64,000 bases of DNA from Aminobacter anthyllidis (GTDB lineage: Bacteria > Pseudomonadota > Alphaproteobacteria > Rhizobiales > Rhizobiaceae). A program made the position numbers and the translations under genes. Below are positions 26,368 to 34,925 of the stretch, in pieces. The stretch spans positions 846,135-910,134 of the forward strand of contig NZ_JAFLWW010000002.1 of assembly GCF_018555685.1 (NCBI RefSeq), read 5' to 3'. How positions within the stretch are numbered: the stretch's first letter is position 1; every line of letters starts with the position of its first letter. The notes beneath the pieces are model-generated. The model was not told the origin of the DNA. It did not search any database and worked only from the letters and a program-made list of their open reading frames with translations.

Positions 26368-27285
26368 TCAAGCGCCCAGGCACCAGGCGAGCACGGCCTT
26401 CTGCGCATGCAGCCGGTTTTCCGCCTCGTCGAAGACCACCGAGTTCGGGCCGTCGATGACGTCGTCGGTCACTTCCTCGCCGCGATGGGCCGGCAGGCAG
26501 TGCATGAACAGCGCGTCGGGCTTGGCGTGCTTCATCAGGTCGGCATTGACCTGATAGGGCAGGAACACATTGTGGCCGCGGGCACGATGCTCCTGGCCCA
26601 TCGACACCCAGCAGTCGGTGACGATGGCGTCGACATTGCGCACCGCATCCTCGGCCGAACGGGTGATCATCACCTTGCCGCCATTGGCGCGCGACCAGTC
26701 GATGTACTTCTCTTCCGGCTCGCTGCCTTCGGGCACGGCGATGTTGACGTTGAAGCTGAAGCGGGCCGAGGCCTCGAGCAGCGAGTGCAGCACGTTGTTG
26801 CCGTCGCCGGTCCAGGCAAAGGTCTTGCCGCGCACCGGCCCGCGATGTTCCTCGAACGTCAGGATATCGGCCATCAGCTGGCACGGGTGGGTGTCGTCGG
26901 TCAGGCCGTTGATGACGGGGATTGTCGCGTTTTCGGTCAGCTCGATCAGCCGGTCATGGGCTGTGGTGCGGATCATGATCGCATCGACGTAGCGCGACAG
27001 CACCTTGGCGGTGTCGGCGATCGACTCGGAGCGGCCAAGCTGCATCTCGGTGCCGGTCAGCATGATGGTCTCGCCGCCGAGCTGGCGCATGCCAACGTCG
27101 AACGAGATGCGCGTGCGCGTCGACGGCTTGTCGAAGATCATCGCCAGCACCTTGCCTTCCAGCGGCTTCGATCGCTCGCCGGCCTTCAGGCGCGCCTTGC
27201 GCACCGCGGCGTCGTCGAGAATCCCGCGAAGGTCACTCCCGGAAAGTGCCGAGAGGTCGGTGAAATGGCGAATCCCGCTGGTCAT
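26368..27285 (-). CDS. argF: Ornithine carbamoyltransferase
   Basis: The 305-residue enzyme makes citrulline from ornithine and carbamoyl phosphate. The carbamoyl-phosphate loop [10 protein letters not shown], the HPCQ motif ([11 protein letters not shown]) and the ornithine-binding [11 protein letters not shown] are present. It begins 16 bases after the argD stop on the same strand, forming an argD-argF unit for arginine synthesis. Confidence 0.95.
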   Translation of the reverse strand: MTSGIRHFTDLSALSGSDLRGILDDAAVRKARLKAGERSKPLEGKVLAMIFDKPSTRTRISFDVGMRQLGGETIMLTGTEMQLGRSESIADTAKVLSRYVDAIMIRTTAHDRLIELTENATIPVINGLTDDTHPCQLMADILTFEEHRGPVRGKTFAWTGDGNNVLHSLLEASARFSFNVNIAVPEGSEPEEKYIDWSRANGGKVMITRSAEDAVRNVDAIVTDCWVSMGQEHRARGHNVFLPYQVNADLMKHAKPDALFMHCLPAHRGEEVTDDVIDGPNSVVFDEAENRLHAQKAVLAWCLGA

Positions 27286-27300
27286 GTAACTTCCTTGGGT

Positions 27301-28494
27301 TCAGCCGCCGCTGGCGGCGGCCTTGGAGAGGCTGGCAGCTCCGGCGCGAATGCGCGCTAGCGCCTCTTGGATGTCCGCGTCGCTGGTCGTCAGCGGCGGC
27401 AGCAGGCGGATCACATTATCACCAGCCGGCACCGCAAGCAGCTTGTGGTCACGCAGCGCCATGTTCACCTTGGTGTTGGGCATGGTGCATTTGAGACCGA
27501 GCATCAGGCCGGAGCCGCGGATGTCCTCGATCACATCGGGGAATTCGTCGGCGATGGCGGCGAGGCCCTGCTTGATCAGCAGCGCCTTGCGGCTGACCTC
27601 GTCGAGGAAGCCCTCCTCGAGCACGACGTCGAGCACGGCATTGCCGACTGCCATGGCGAGCGGATTGCCGCCAAAGGTCGTGCCGTGGACGCCGGCGGTC
27701 ATCGCACTCGCAGCCTCTTCGGTGGCAAGGCAGGCACCCATCGGGAAACCGCCGCCGATACCCTTGGCGATCGCCATCAGGTCGGGATTGACGCCGGCCC
27801 ATTCATGGGCAAACAGCTTGCCGGTCCGGCCGATGCCGCACTGGACCTCGTCGAAAATCAGCAGCAGGCCGTGCTTGTCGCACAGCTGGCGCAGGCGCTT
27901 CAGCGACTGCGTCGGGAACGGACGGATGCCGCCCTCGCCCTGCACCGGCTCGAGCAGGATCGCCGCGGTCTCGGGGCCGATCAGCTTTTCTGCCGCATCG
28001 ATGTCGTCGAAGGCAACCTGGTCGAAGCCTTCGACCTTCGGGCCGAAGCCCTCGAGGTACTTGGCCTGGCCGCCGGCGGCGATTGTCGCCAGCGTGCGGC
28101 CGTGGAAGGCGCCCTCGAAGGTAACGACGCGGTAGCGCTCGGGGTGGCCGTTGACATACTGGTAGCGGCGCGCGGTCTTGATCGCGCACTCAAGCGCCTC
28201 GGCACCCGAATTGGTGAAGAAGACGCGATCGGCGAAGGAGTTTTCGGCCAGGCGCTCGCCCAGCCGGCTCTGGCCGGGGATCTGGTACAGGTTGGAGACA
28301 TGCCACAGCTTTGCGGCCTGCTCGGTCAGCGCCTCGACCAGATGCGGATGGCTGTGGCCCAACGAATTCACCGCGATGCCACCAGCGAAATCGAGATATC
28401 GCTCACCGCCCTCGGTGATCAGCCAGGAGCCCTCGCCTCGCTCGAAAGCCAGAGGTGCACGAGCAAACGTCTCGAAAAGCGCCGATCCGCTCAT
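27301..28494 (-). CDS. argD: Acetylornithine transaminase
   Basis: The 397-residue class III aminotransferase converts N-acetylglutamate semialdehyde to N-acetylornithine and may also serve in lysine synthesis. Seen are the family segment [42 protein letters not shown] and the PLP lysine in [19 protein letters not shown] precedes the ATG. An intrinsic terminator lies in the leader just upstream, so the first gene of this operon appears to be attenuated. Confidence 0.94.
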   Translation of the reverse strand: MSGSALFETFARAPLAFERGEGSWLITEGGERYLDFAGGIAVNSLGHSHPHLVEALTEQAAKLWHVSNLYQIPGQSRLGERLAENSFADRVFFTNSGAEALECAIKTARRYQYVNGHPERYRVVTFEGAFHGRTLATIAAGGQAKYLEGFGPKVEGFDQVAFDDIDAAEKLIGPETAAILLEPVQGEGGIRPFPTQSLKRLRQLCDKHGLLLIFDEVQCGIGRTGKLFAHEWAGVNPDLMAIAKGIGGGFPMGACLATEEAASAMTAGVHGTTFGGNPLAMAVGNAVLDVVLEEGFLDEVSRKALLIKQGLAAIADEFPDVIEDIRGSGLMLGLKCTMPNTKVNMALRDHKLLAVPAGDNVIRLLPPLTTSDADIQEALARIRAGAASLSKAAASGG

Positions 28495-28847
28495 TATATG
28501 TCTCTCCGAAACCGGAAAAAATCAAAAAGCCGCCTCAGAGGGGCGGCCTGCGGCTATATCAGGTTTTTCTGCCATGAAGTCAACGAAAACGTCGCTTAGG
28601 GCGATGCAATCCAAGCCACCCGTTGCCATGTAGCCACGTTACATCGGCAAGTTGGGGAAAACCGCAAAAACCGAATCGCAAAGCCTCCGCGACTCTTGTC
28701 ACGGACTCGGCGCATCGGTAATTGTAATTGAGAAATAACTAGATTTCGTGCGGCGGACATATTCACCGAATAGATGTGGTGTCCACCCGGCTTGCCGGGA
28801 CGGAAAAGGATTCCGAATTCTGCGCGTTAAATCAGGAGCACTGTCTC
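28495..28847. other. Divergent argD/gcrA intergenic region
   Basis: This 353-base region holds the argD leader terminator (28516-28547) and a possible 35-codon leader ORF on the minus strand (28522-28629) whose codons run through that terminator. It also holds three GANTC sites (28691, 28704, 28810) that could be CcrM methylation targets. The 28720-28745 part is A+T-rich and could hold promoter elements; none was assigned with confidence. Confidence 0.4.
28516..28547 (-). terminator. Leader terminator (putative attenuator) of argD
   Basis: On the minus strand a GCCGCC/GGCGGC stem (28529-28534 and 28542-28547) with a 7-base loop is followed by TTTTTGATTTTTT. It ends about 22 bases before the argD start, and no minus-strand gene lies upstream. 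It therefore sits in the argD leader and not at the end of another transcript. Confidence 0.75.
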
Positions 28848-29366
28848 ATGAACTGGACTGACGAGCGGGTCGAACTTCTCAGGAAATTGTGGTCGGAAGG
28901 TCTGAGCGCGAGCCAGATCGCGGCGCAATTGGGCGGTGTGAGCCGCAATGCCGTCATCGGCAAGGTTCACCGCCTGAAGCTGTCGAGCCGCGGCCGCGCA
29001 ACGGCTGCTCCGGCACGCCAAAAGAAGACGACGCAAGCAACGACCGCGACCAAATCGGTGCAGCGCACCGTGACCGCGACGCGTACCGTGACCGCCAGCA
29101 TCGGCGCCACGGCGCTGCAGGCGCAGTTCGAGGTCGAGCCGGTTGCCCGCCATTACATTCGCCCGGTCGAAAATGTCGTGGTGCCGATCTCGCGCCGCCT
29201 GCAGCTTGTCCAGCTCAGCGAGCGTACCTGCAAGTGGCCGAACGGCGATCCGCTGAGCGAAGAGTTCAGCTTCTGCGGCAACGAAGCCGGCGAGAGCGGC
29301 CCTTACTGCGGCTACCACTCGAAGATCGCCTTCCAGCCGGCCTCGGAGCGTCGCCGCTCGCGCTGA
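28848..29366 (+). CDS. gcrA: Cell cycle regulator GcrA
   Basis: The 172-residue protein has the GcrA N-terminal DNA-binding domain (MNWTDERVELLRKLWSEGLS, GGVSRNAVIGKVHRLKLSSR), a basic Ala-rich linker and a C-terminal domain with QLSERTCKWPNGDP and FCGNEAGESGPYCGYHSKIA. GcrA binds RNA polymerase sigma70 and methylated GANTC promoters in alphaproteobacteria. The ATG at 28848 follows AGGAG. A strong terminator and a heptamer repeat follow the gene; the first repeat unit includes the last base of its stop codon. Confidence 0.95.
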   Translation: MNWTDERVELLRKLWSEGLSASQIAAQLGGVSRNAVIGKVHRLKLSSRGRATAAPARQKKTTQATTATKSVQRTVTATRTVTASIGATALQAQFEVEPVARHYIRPVENVVVPISRRLQLVQLSERTCKWPNGDPLSEEFSFCGNEAGESGPYCGYHSKIAFQPASERRRSR

Positions 29367-29414
29367 GCGAATAGCGAATAGCGAATAGCGAATAGCGAAT
29401 AGCGAATAGCGAAT
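29366..29414. repeat. Seven-copy heptamer tandem repeat
   Basis: Seven perfect copies of AGCGAAT follow one another, starting at the last base of the gcrA stop codon. Inverted copies of the same heptamer lie at 29478-29491, on the other side of the gcrA terminator. Confidence 0.95.
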
Positions 29415-29429
29415 AGTACAATTTTGAAG

Positions 29430-29467
29430 AGCCTCGGATCGTCAAGCGTTCCGGGGCTTTTTCTTTC
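29430..29467 (+). terminator. Rho-independent terminator of gcrA
   Basis: A 9-bp stem (29430-29438 and 29450-29458, one G-T pair) with an 11-base loop is followed by TTTTTCTTT. It lies 64 bases past the gcrA stop, nested between the direct and inverted heptamer repeats. Confidence 0.85.
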
Positions 29468-29470
29468 GCT

Positions 29471-29491
29471 ACTCGCTATTCGCTATTCGCT
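29471..29491. repeat. Inverted copies of the heptamer repeat
   Basis: Two perfect copies of ATTCGCT (29478-29491) and one degenerate copy (ACTCGCT, 29471-29477) are the reverse complement of the AGCGAAT array at 29366. Transcripts through both could form a long stem around the terminator. Confidence 0.85.
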
Positions 29492-29495
29492 CTTT

Positions 29496-30509
29496 TCACA
29501 GCCACCCGTTCTTCCTGAAGCGCCAGTACAAGATCGAGCAGATCGTCACGATGGCGACAAGGACTGTGGGATAGCCGTATTCGAAATGCAGCTCCGGCAT
29601 GTCGTTGAAGTTCATGCCGTAAATGCCGGCAAGTGCGGTCGGCACCGCCAGGATCGCCGCCCATGAGGCCAGCTTCTTGGCGATCGCGGTTTCCTGGCTC
29701 TGCCCGACCAGAAGGCTTGCCTCGAAGGCGAAGGCCAGCACCTCGCGCAGATTGTCGACCTTTTCCAGCACCGTGCGGATGTGGTCGGTGACATCGCGAA
29801 ACAGCGGGTGCATCGCCGGGCGCAGTTGCGGCAGGTCGGCACTGGTCAGGCGGCGGCAGACCTCGACAAGCGGGCCGGCGGCATTGCGCAGGCGCAGCAG
29901 ATCACGGCGCAGCATGTAGAGCCGCTCGATATCCTTTGCCGTCATCGGCCGCGCCAGCACGCCGTCCTCGATGAGGTCGACCTCTTCTTCGATCTGCTCG
30001 AGCACCGGCATGTAGTTATCGACGATGAAATCCAGGATCGCGTAGAGGATGAAGTCCTCGCCCTTGGCCAGCGCCGAGGGACAGGATTCCCAATGCTGGC
30101 GGACGGCCGCGTAGGACGTCGAGACACCATGGCGGACGCTGACGATGTAGCCCTTGCCGACGAACATATGCGTCTCGCCGAAATTGACCCGGCCCTGCAC
30201 CAGTTGCGCCGTGCGCGCGACGATGAACAGGGCATCGCCATATTGCTCGATCTTGGGGCGCTGATGGGGATGCTCGGCGTCTTCAATGGCGAGGTCATGC
30301 AGATTGAACTGCCGCTGCACCCTGAGCAGCAGCTCTCGATCCGGCTCCAACAGGCCGATCCACACGACGTGGCCTTCCTTGGTCGCCCAGATTCCGGCTT
30401 CCTCGATGGGGATATCGGCAATGCGGCGTCCGCCGAAATAGACGCTAGACGCGACGACGCCGCCTTCCAGCTCGGGGTCCTTGTCGAACTTCCTGGCAAG
30501 TTCGGTCAT
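29496..30509 (-). CDS. corA: CorA family Mg2+/Co2+ transporter
   Basis: The 337-residue protein has a large cytosolic N-terminal domain and two C-terminal transmembrane segments. The pore signature YGMNF sits in the loop between them (GIYGMNFNDMPELHF), as required for CorA selectivity. It forms a pentameric channel for divalent cations in the inner membrane. It converges on gcrA. Confidence 0.93.
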   Translation of the reverse strand: MTELARKFDKDPELEGGVVASSVYFGGRRIADIPIEEAGIWATKEGHVVWIGLLEPDRELLLRVQRQFNLHDLAIEDAEHPHQRPKIEQYGDALFIVARTAQLVQGRVNFGETHMFVGKGYIVSVRHGVSTSYAAVRQHWESCPSALAKGEDFILYAILDFIVDNYMPVLEQIEEEVDLIEDGVLARPMTAKDIERLYMLRRDLLRLRNAAGPLVEVCRRLTSADLPQLRPAMHPLFRDVTDHIRTVLEKVDNLREVLAFAFEASLLVGQSQETAIAKKLASWAAILAVPTALAGIYGMNFNDMPELHFEYGYPTVLVAIVTICSILYWRFRKNGWL

Positions 30510-30591
30510 GCTGCACCCCTGCGAGGCCCGCCAATCGGAGACTATTCTAAACCTTCACCACCCGTCACAGAAGAGCCTGCTGGCGCGCGAC

Positions 30592-31317
30592 TCAGCCGGG
30601 CTTTCCCCCGCTTTCCAGCGTGACGCGGTGGCTCTTGTCTTCCTTGGGACGCTCGGGTGGCATCTGCTCGCCGGTCACGATGTAGTAGATCGTCTCGGCG
30701 ATGTTGGTGGCGTGGTCGCCGATGCGCTCGATGTTCTTGGCCACGAACAGCAGGTGCGTGCACGGCGTGATGTTGCGCGGATCTTCCATCATGTAGGTCA
30801 ACAGCTCGCGGAAGAGCGAGGTGTACATGGCGTCGATCTGCTCGTCGCGATCGCGCACGAAGCCGATGCGCTCGACCGAGCGCGAGGCATAGACATCGAG
30901 AACTTCCTTGAGCTGCGTCAGCGCAAGCTCCGCCAGCGCCTCCAGGCCGCGGAACAGGCTGTTGGGCTGCCGGCCCTCGGCCACCGCCGAGACGCGCTTG
31001 GCAATGTTCTTGCCGAGGTCGCCGACACGTTCGAGATCGGCCGAAATGCGGATCGCGCCGATGATCTCGCGCAGGTCGGTCGCCATCGGCTGGCGCCGGG
31101 CGATGATCAGGATCGCCTTGTCGTCGATCTCGCGCTGGGCCTCGTCGAGCACGACGTCGTCCTGGATCACTCTCTGGCCAAGTGCCGGATCGGCATTGAC
31201 CAGGGCGGCGATCGCCTGGTCGACCATGCGCTCGGCCTGGCCGCCCATCGCGGCGATCTTCCGCGCCAGGAACTTCAGCTCGTCGTCGTAGGCACTGACT
31301 ATGTGTTGTGACTGCAT
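30592..31317 (-). CDS. phoU: Phosphate signalling protein PhoU
   Basis: The 241-residue all-helical protein has two PhoU repeats with the acidic metal sites (first half around ALVNADPALGQRVIQDD, second half ending IERIGDHATNIAETIYYIVT). PhoU links the Pst phosphate transporter to PhoR and restrains the Pho response. It is unusual in being separated from pst and phoB here; phoR lies about 1.2 kb further on the same strand, with an SdpI/SdpR pair between them. Confidence 0.93.
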   Translation of the reverse strand: MQSQHIVSAYDDELKFLARKIAAMGGQAERMVDQAIAALVNADPALGQRVIQDDVVLDEAQREIDDKAILIIARRQPMATDLREIIGAIRISADLERVGDLGKNIAKRVSAVAEGRQPNSLFRGLEALAELALTQLKEVLDVYASRSVERIGFVRDRDEQIDAMYTSLFRELLTYMMEDPRNITPCTHLLFVAKNIERIGDHATNIAETIYYIVTGEQMPPERPKEDKSHRVTLESGGKPG

Positions 31318-31474
31318 GGCCGAATTTTCTTTCGTCGCTTCCCGTCCGGGAATCGTGATCCTGAATCTAGCGCTTTACGCTAGCCGCATGACGGAAAAAA
31401 GAAACCGTGGGGGCATTTAGCGAAATCCGCGTCTGCAGGGCCGCGATGATACAATTTTGCCGGCTTCGGCGCGA

Positions 31475-32125
31475 TCACCGCATGCGATGGGCCAGTCGGT
31501 AGCTGTAGACGCTGCCGACAACCAATGGCACCAGGAACGCTGCCAGCAGTGCGACGATCAGCCAGGTCGGTTGCCGCACCAGCATGGCGCAGATAACCAG
31601 CATCATGCCGCCGGCAACGAACAGCAAGCCGGTCAGCCGCTGCGTCGCCCGCCACAGGGCGGGATCGTTCATGATCCATGGCAGGCGCACCCCGGCGATG
31701 GCATTGGGCTGCGTCTTTGGCATGACATTGCCCAGCAGTATCAGCATGACGCCGAGGCAAAGCGTGATGACGCGCACCATCTGGTCGGGGTAGCCGAGGC
31801 CGATCAGCACGATCGAGCTCTGGATCGCCAGCATCAGCCCGGTCATGACGGGTATGACCGTCGCAAAGGCATGCTTGCTCGACGCCATCTGCTCCGGCCC
31901 GGCGCGGTTGCCGATGACGGCGAGCAGCGCCGACAGCACGACAACCGCCACCGGCGCCAGCAGTAATGCTGTGTTGCGCGGCCAGAATGCGTCGGCCTCG
32001 CCGCTCGGCCCCCAATGGATCGGCAACGGCATCCCAGCCGGCACCAGCAGGTAGCCGGCAAGAGTGACCACAACGAGTGCCGCCGCAAGCGCAAGGTTGA
32101 TGCGCGAAAACAAGGCCTGGTTCAT
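31475..32125 (-). CDS. SdpI family membrane protein
   Basis: The 216-residue protein has about six hydrophobic segments and the DUF1648/SdpI features PIHWGPSGEADAF near the N-terminus and RLPWIMNDPALWRATQRL later. In Bacillus SdpI gives immunity to a secreted toxin and recruits the repressor SdpR to the membrane. Here it overlaps the sdpR-like gene by an ATGA. No toxin gene of the sdpC type is nearby, so the immunity role cannot be assumed. Confidence 0.85.
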   Translation of the reverse strand: MNQALFSRINLALAAALVVVTLAGYLLVPAGMPLPIHWGPSGEADAFWPRNTALLLAPVAVVVLSALLAVIGNRAGPEQMASSKHAFATVIPVMTGLMLAIQSSIVLIGLGYPDQMVRVITLCLGVMLILLGNVMPKTQPNAIAGVRLPWIMNDPALWRATQRLTGLLFVAGGMMLVICAMLVRQPTWLIVALLAAFLVPLVVGSVYSYRLAHRMR

Positions 32126-32391
32126 GTTTCCGGGTCCTTCAGGCTGAGAAGCCCGGCGAGGGCCTCTTCGAGGATCGATGTGTTGAGGTGGTAGATCAGG
32201 CTCGTGCCGCGCCGTTCGACAGCGACCAGCTCGGCTTCCCTGAGCTTGTTGAAATGCACCGACAGCGTTGGCTTGGTCAGGTCGAAATGCCCGGCGAGCT
32301 CGCCGGCACTCAGCGGCCCATTCTTGAGCAGCGCCAGGATCTTGCGCCGGACCGGATGTGAAAGTGCCTCGAAGACCGCGTTGATGCCCAT
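32122..32391 (-). CDS. ArsR/SdpR family repressor
   Basis: The 89-residue winged-helix protein (ALSHPVRRKILALLKNGPLS, then KPTLSVHFNKLREAELV) matches SdpR-type ArsR regulators and lacks the cysteine metal sites of the metal sensors. Its stop overlaps the SdpI start, so the two are cotranslated. A perfect palindrome 31 bases upstream is the likely autoregulatory operator. Confidence 0.87.
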   Translation of the reverse strand: MGINAVFEALSHPVRRKILALLKNGPLSAGELAGHFDLTKPTLSVHFNKLREAELVAVERRGTSLIYHLNTSILEEALAGLLSLKDPET

Positions 32392-32421
32392 CTGGCTGCC
32401 GCTGATTGTGTCAACAACATT

Positions 32422-32441
32422 AATTAGAAATTCTTCTAATT
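32422..32441. promoter_or_regulatory. Palindromic operator of the sdpR-sdpI pair
   Basis: AATTAGAA and TTCTAATT form a perfect 8-base inverted repeat around the 4-base spacer ATTC, just upstream of the ArsR-type gene. Size and position fit a dimeric ArsR-family operator. Binding by this protein is inferred. Confidence 0.7.
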
Positions 32442-32533
32442 AGAGTCAACACGAATTATCAAGGCGCATTGCGGCAACCGCCCGCTCGTATCAAGCGGTC
32501 GATGCGGCCTGCACCAGGCGAGCTTGCTTGCCG

Positions 32534-33808
32534 TTAGGGGACAGGGAAATGCACGGTGAAGGCGGCGCCCTCGCCCAGCTTCGAGCGGATCGACAGCCTT
32601 GCGCCGTGCCGCGTCAGTATATGCTTGACGATCGACAGGCCAAGGCCCGTACCCTTCTGGGCGCGGCTGGTTTCGACATCGACGCGATAGAACCGCTCGG
32701 TGACGCGCGGGATATGCTCTTCCGGAATGCCCGGGCCGAAATCGCGGACCGTCACTTCAATCTCCGGCTCGCCACCTTCGCTCGTCCGCCGCATCGTCAC
32801 CTGCACGCGTCCACCTGACTGGCCGTACTTGCAGGCATTTTCGAGCAGGTTCTGGAACACCTGGAACAGCTCGTCGCGGTCGCCGTGAACTTCGAACGGC
32901 CCGTCGCCGAAGTCACGCTCGACAACCACGCCGGTCTCGCCGGCCAGCGGGCCAAGCGAGGCAATGACGGCTTCCACGGTCTGGCGCAGGTCGACGCGGA
33001 CGCCGGGCTTGAGATAGGGCTTCATCTCCAGCCGCGACAGCGACAGGAGATCGTCAATCAGGCGGGCCATGCGTCCGGTCTGGTTCTGCATGATCTGCAG
33101 GAACTGGTCGCGCGCATTTGGGTCGTTGCGTGCGGGACCACGCAGCGTCTCGACAAAACCGGCGATGGAGGCCAGCGGCGTGCGCAATTCATGGCTGGCA
33201 TTGGCGATGAAGTCGGCACGCATGCGGTCGATGCGGCGCGCCTCGCTCTGGTCCTTGAACGCCAGCACGAACAGCCCGGTGCCACGCCCGACCGCTGATG
33301 CGGTGACACGGTAGACACGCTCGAACGGAACGCGCTCGACATAGTCGGTCGCCTGCCCGTTGCCCTCGCCCGCCAGTACAGCCTCGATCAGCGCCTGCAT
33401 CTCGGGGGCACGGAACTTCAGCAGCAGCGGCAATTCGGGCCTGATCGCGCCGAAGGCGGTTTCCGCTGCGGCGTTGGCATGCACCACCGTGCCGTCGCGG
33501 TCGAAGATGATGAGCGGATCGGCAACGGCCGCCGCCAGCTTTTCGCCCGACAGCCGGTCGAGCGGCAAGCGGTCGACCGCGCTGGCCTCGGCCAATCGTC
33601 GGGCTGCCGGCGTGCGCGGCGCAACAAGCGCAAAGAGCACCAGTGCTGCGATCGTCGCAACCGTGAAGGGCATGGAGACGCCGCCGAAGAAGCGAACGGC
33701 AAGGACAGCAAGGATAGCCGCAGCCAGCATCCATCGGTTCTGGTAAAGCCGGCCGACCCCGATCCGCGCCGTGCGCCTGGCCTTCGTCTGCGTGGTGGTC
33801 TCTGCCAT
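32534..33808 (-). CDS. phoR: Phosphate regulon sensor kinase PhoR
   Basis: The 424-residue kinase has two N-terminal membrane segments (about 28-62), a PAS domain (DPLIIFDRDGTVVHANAAAE), the HisKA box FIANASHELRTPLASIAGFV and an HATPase domain (NLLENACKYG, GPGIPEEHIPR, GTGLGLSIVKHIL). The layout is that of PhoR, which senses phosphate status through PhoU/Pst and phosphorylates PhoB. phoB is not in the window. It is divergent from the PPK2 gene, 92 bases apart. Confidence 0.87.
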   Translation of the reverse strand: MAETTTQTKARRTARIGVGRLYQNRWMLAAAILAVLAVRFFGGVSMPFTVATIAALVLFALVAPRTPAARRLAEASAVDRLPLDRLSGEKLAAAVADPLIIFDRDGTVVHANAAAETAFGAIRPELPLLLKFRAPEMQALIEAVLAGEGNGQATDYVERVPFERVYRVTASAVGRGTGLFVLAFKDQSEARRIDRMRADFIANASHELRTPLASIAGFVETLRGPARNDPNARDQFLQIMQNQTGRMARLIDDLLSLSRLEMKPYLKPGVRVDLRQTVEAVIASLGPLAGETGVVVERDFGDGPFEVHGDRDELFQVFQNLLENACKYGQSGGRVQVTMRRTSEGGEPEIEVTVRDFGPGIPEEHIPRVTERFYRVDVETSRAQKGTGLGLSIVKHILTRHGARLSIRSKLGEGAAFTVHFPVP

Positions 33809-33900
33809 ACGAACGTTTCCGATGCGCCTGCAAGAAGCCTCTGGACCGCTCCCATGCCACCCAATAGCATGACTTGCCGAGCTGGAAAGGTGCCGAGGTC

Positions 33901-34839
33901 ATGAAAAAAGACAAGGAAAGCAAGAAGGACAACGCCGCCAGCGCCGCGGTTAAGGTCGATGCGCCGCCCGTCGCCGGCCCGGTCGAGATCAAGATCGGCA
34001 AGGACGAGCGCAGCTTCGACATCAACGACCCCATCCTGCCTGACTGGGTCGACAAGAAGGCGCTGACGTCGGGCAACTATCCCTATGACGACAAGCTGCC
34101 GCAGAAGGAATACGGACAGACGATCGAACAGCTGCAGATCGAGCTGGTCAAGCTGCAGGCCTGGTTGCAGGCCGCCGGCAAGCGCGTGCTTGTCCTGTTC
34201 GAGGGCCGCGACGCCGCCGGCAAGGGCGGCACCATCGCTGCGGTGCGCGAATACATGAACCCGCGTACGGCGCGCAACGTTGCGCTGACCAAGCCGACCG
34301 AAACCGAGCGCGGCCAATGGTATTTCCAGCGCTATGTCGCGCAGTTCCCGACCTCGGGCGAGTTCGTCACCTTCGACCGCTCCTGGTACAACCGCGCCGG
34401 CGTCGAGCCTGTCATGGGCTTTTGCACGCCCGAGCAGCACCGCCAGTTCCTCGACGAAACCCCGAACTTCGAGAAGATGGTCGTCAACGAGGGCATCCAC
34501 TTCTTCAAGTTCTGGCTCGACATCAGCCAGGAGATGCAGCTAAAGCGCTTCCATGACCGGCGCCACAGCCTGCTCAAAAGCTGGAAGTTCTCGCCGATGG
34601 ACATCGCCGGCATCAGCAAATGGGACGACTACACCAAGGCGCTCAACCTGATGGTCGAAAAGACCCACACCCCGCACGCGCCGTGGATCGTCGTCCAGGC
34701 CAACGACAAGCGACGCAGCCGCATCGCGGTCATCCGCCATATCCTGCGGGCGCTAGCCTATGACGGGCGCGATCTTGACGCTGTCGGCAGGCCCGATGGC
34801 AAGATCATCGCCGAGGGCCTGAAATTCCTGAAGGACTAG
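33901..34839 (+). CDS. ppk2: Polyphosphate kinase 2 (PPK2 family)
   Basis: The protein of 312 residues has the PPK2 Walker A ([11 protein letters not shown]), Walker B ([19 protein letters not shown]) and the lid [11 protein letters not shown]2 enzymes make GTP/ATP from NDP and polyphosphate, or the reverse. The ATG at 33901 follows GAGG; a TTG nine codons upstream is also in frame. Its place next to phoR and near phoU suggests a shared role in phosphate storage. Confidence 0.92.
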   Translation: MKKDKESKKDNAASAAVKVDAPPVAGPVEIKIGKDERSFDINDPILPDWVDKKALTSGNYPYDDKLPQKEYGQTIEQLQIELVKLQAWLQAAGKRVLVLFEGRDAAGKGGTIAAVREYMNPRTARNVALTKPTETERGQWYFQRYVAQFPTSGEFVTFDRSWYNRAGVEPVMGFCTPEQHRQFLDETPNFEKMVVNEGIHFFKFWLDISQEMQLKRFHDRRHSLLKSWKFSPMDIAGISKWDDYTKALNLMVEKTHTPHAPWIVVQANDKRRSRIAVIRHILRALAYDGRDLDAVGRPDGKIIAEGLKFLKD

Positions 34840-34880
34840 GGCGGCGTGCGTCCGTATGGACTCTAACTCTTTATATCTGT

Positions 34881-34924
34881 GCATCGTCGTTTCCGAAAAT
34901 CGATTCCGATTTTCGGGCCGATGC
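34881..34924. repeat. Short palindromic intergenic repeat
   Basis: A perfect 10-base inverted repeat (34893-34902 and 34907-34916) with loop ATTC is enclosed by GCATCG/CGATGC. It lies between two convergent genes. The pattern resembles a short palindrome common in Mesorhizobium intergenic regions and may end transcription from both sides. Confidence 0.7.
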
Positions 34925-34925
34925 G

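Noticed and set aside
28691..28814. Three GANTC sites upstream of gcrA as a CcrM switch
   Set aside because: Such sites are expected often by chance, and their positions relative to a promoter are unknown. They are noted only in the region entry.
29366..29491. A CRISPR-like array at the heptamer repeats
   Set aside because: Units are 7 bases with no spacers, and no cas genes are present.
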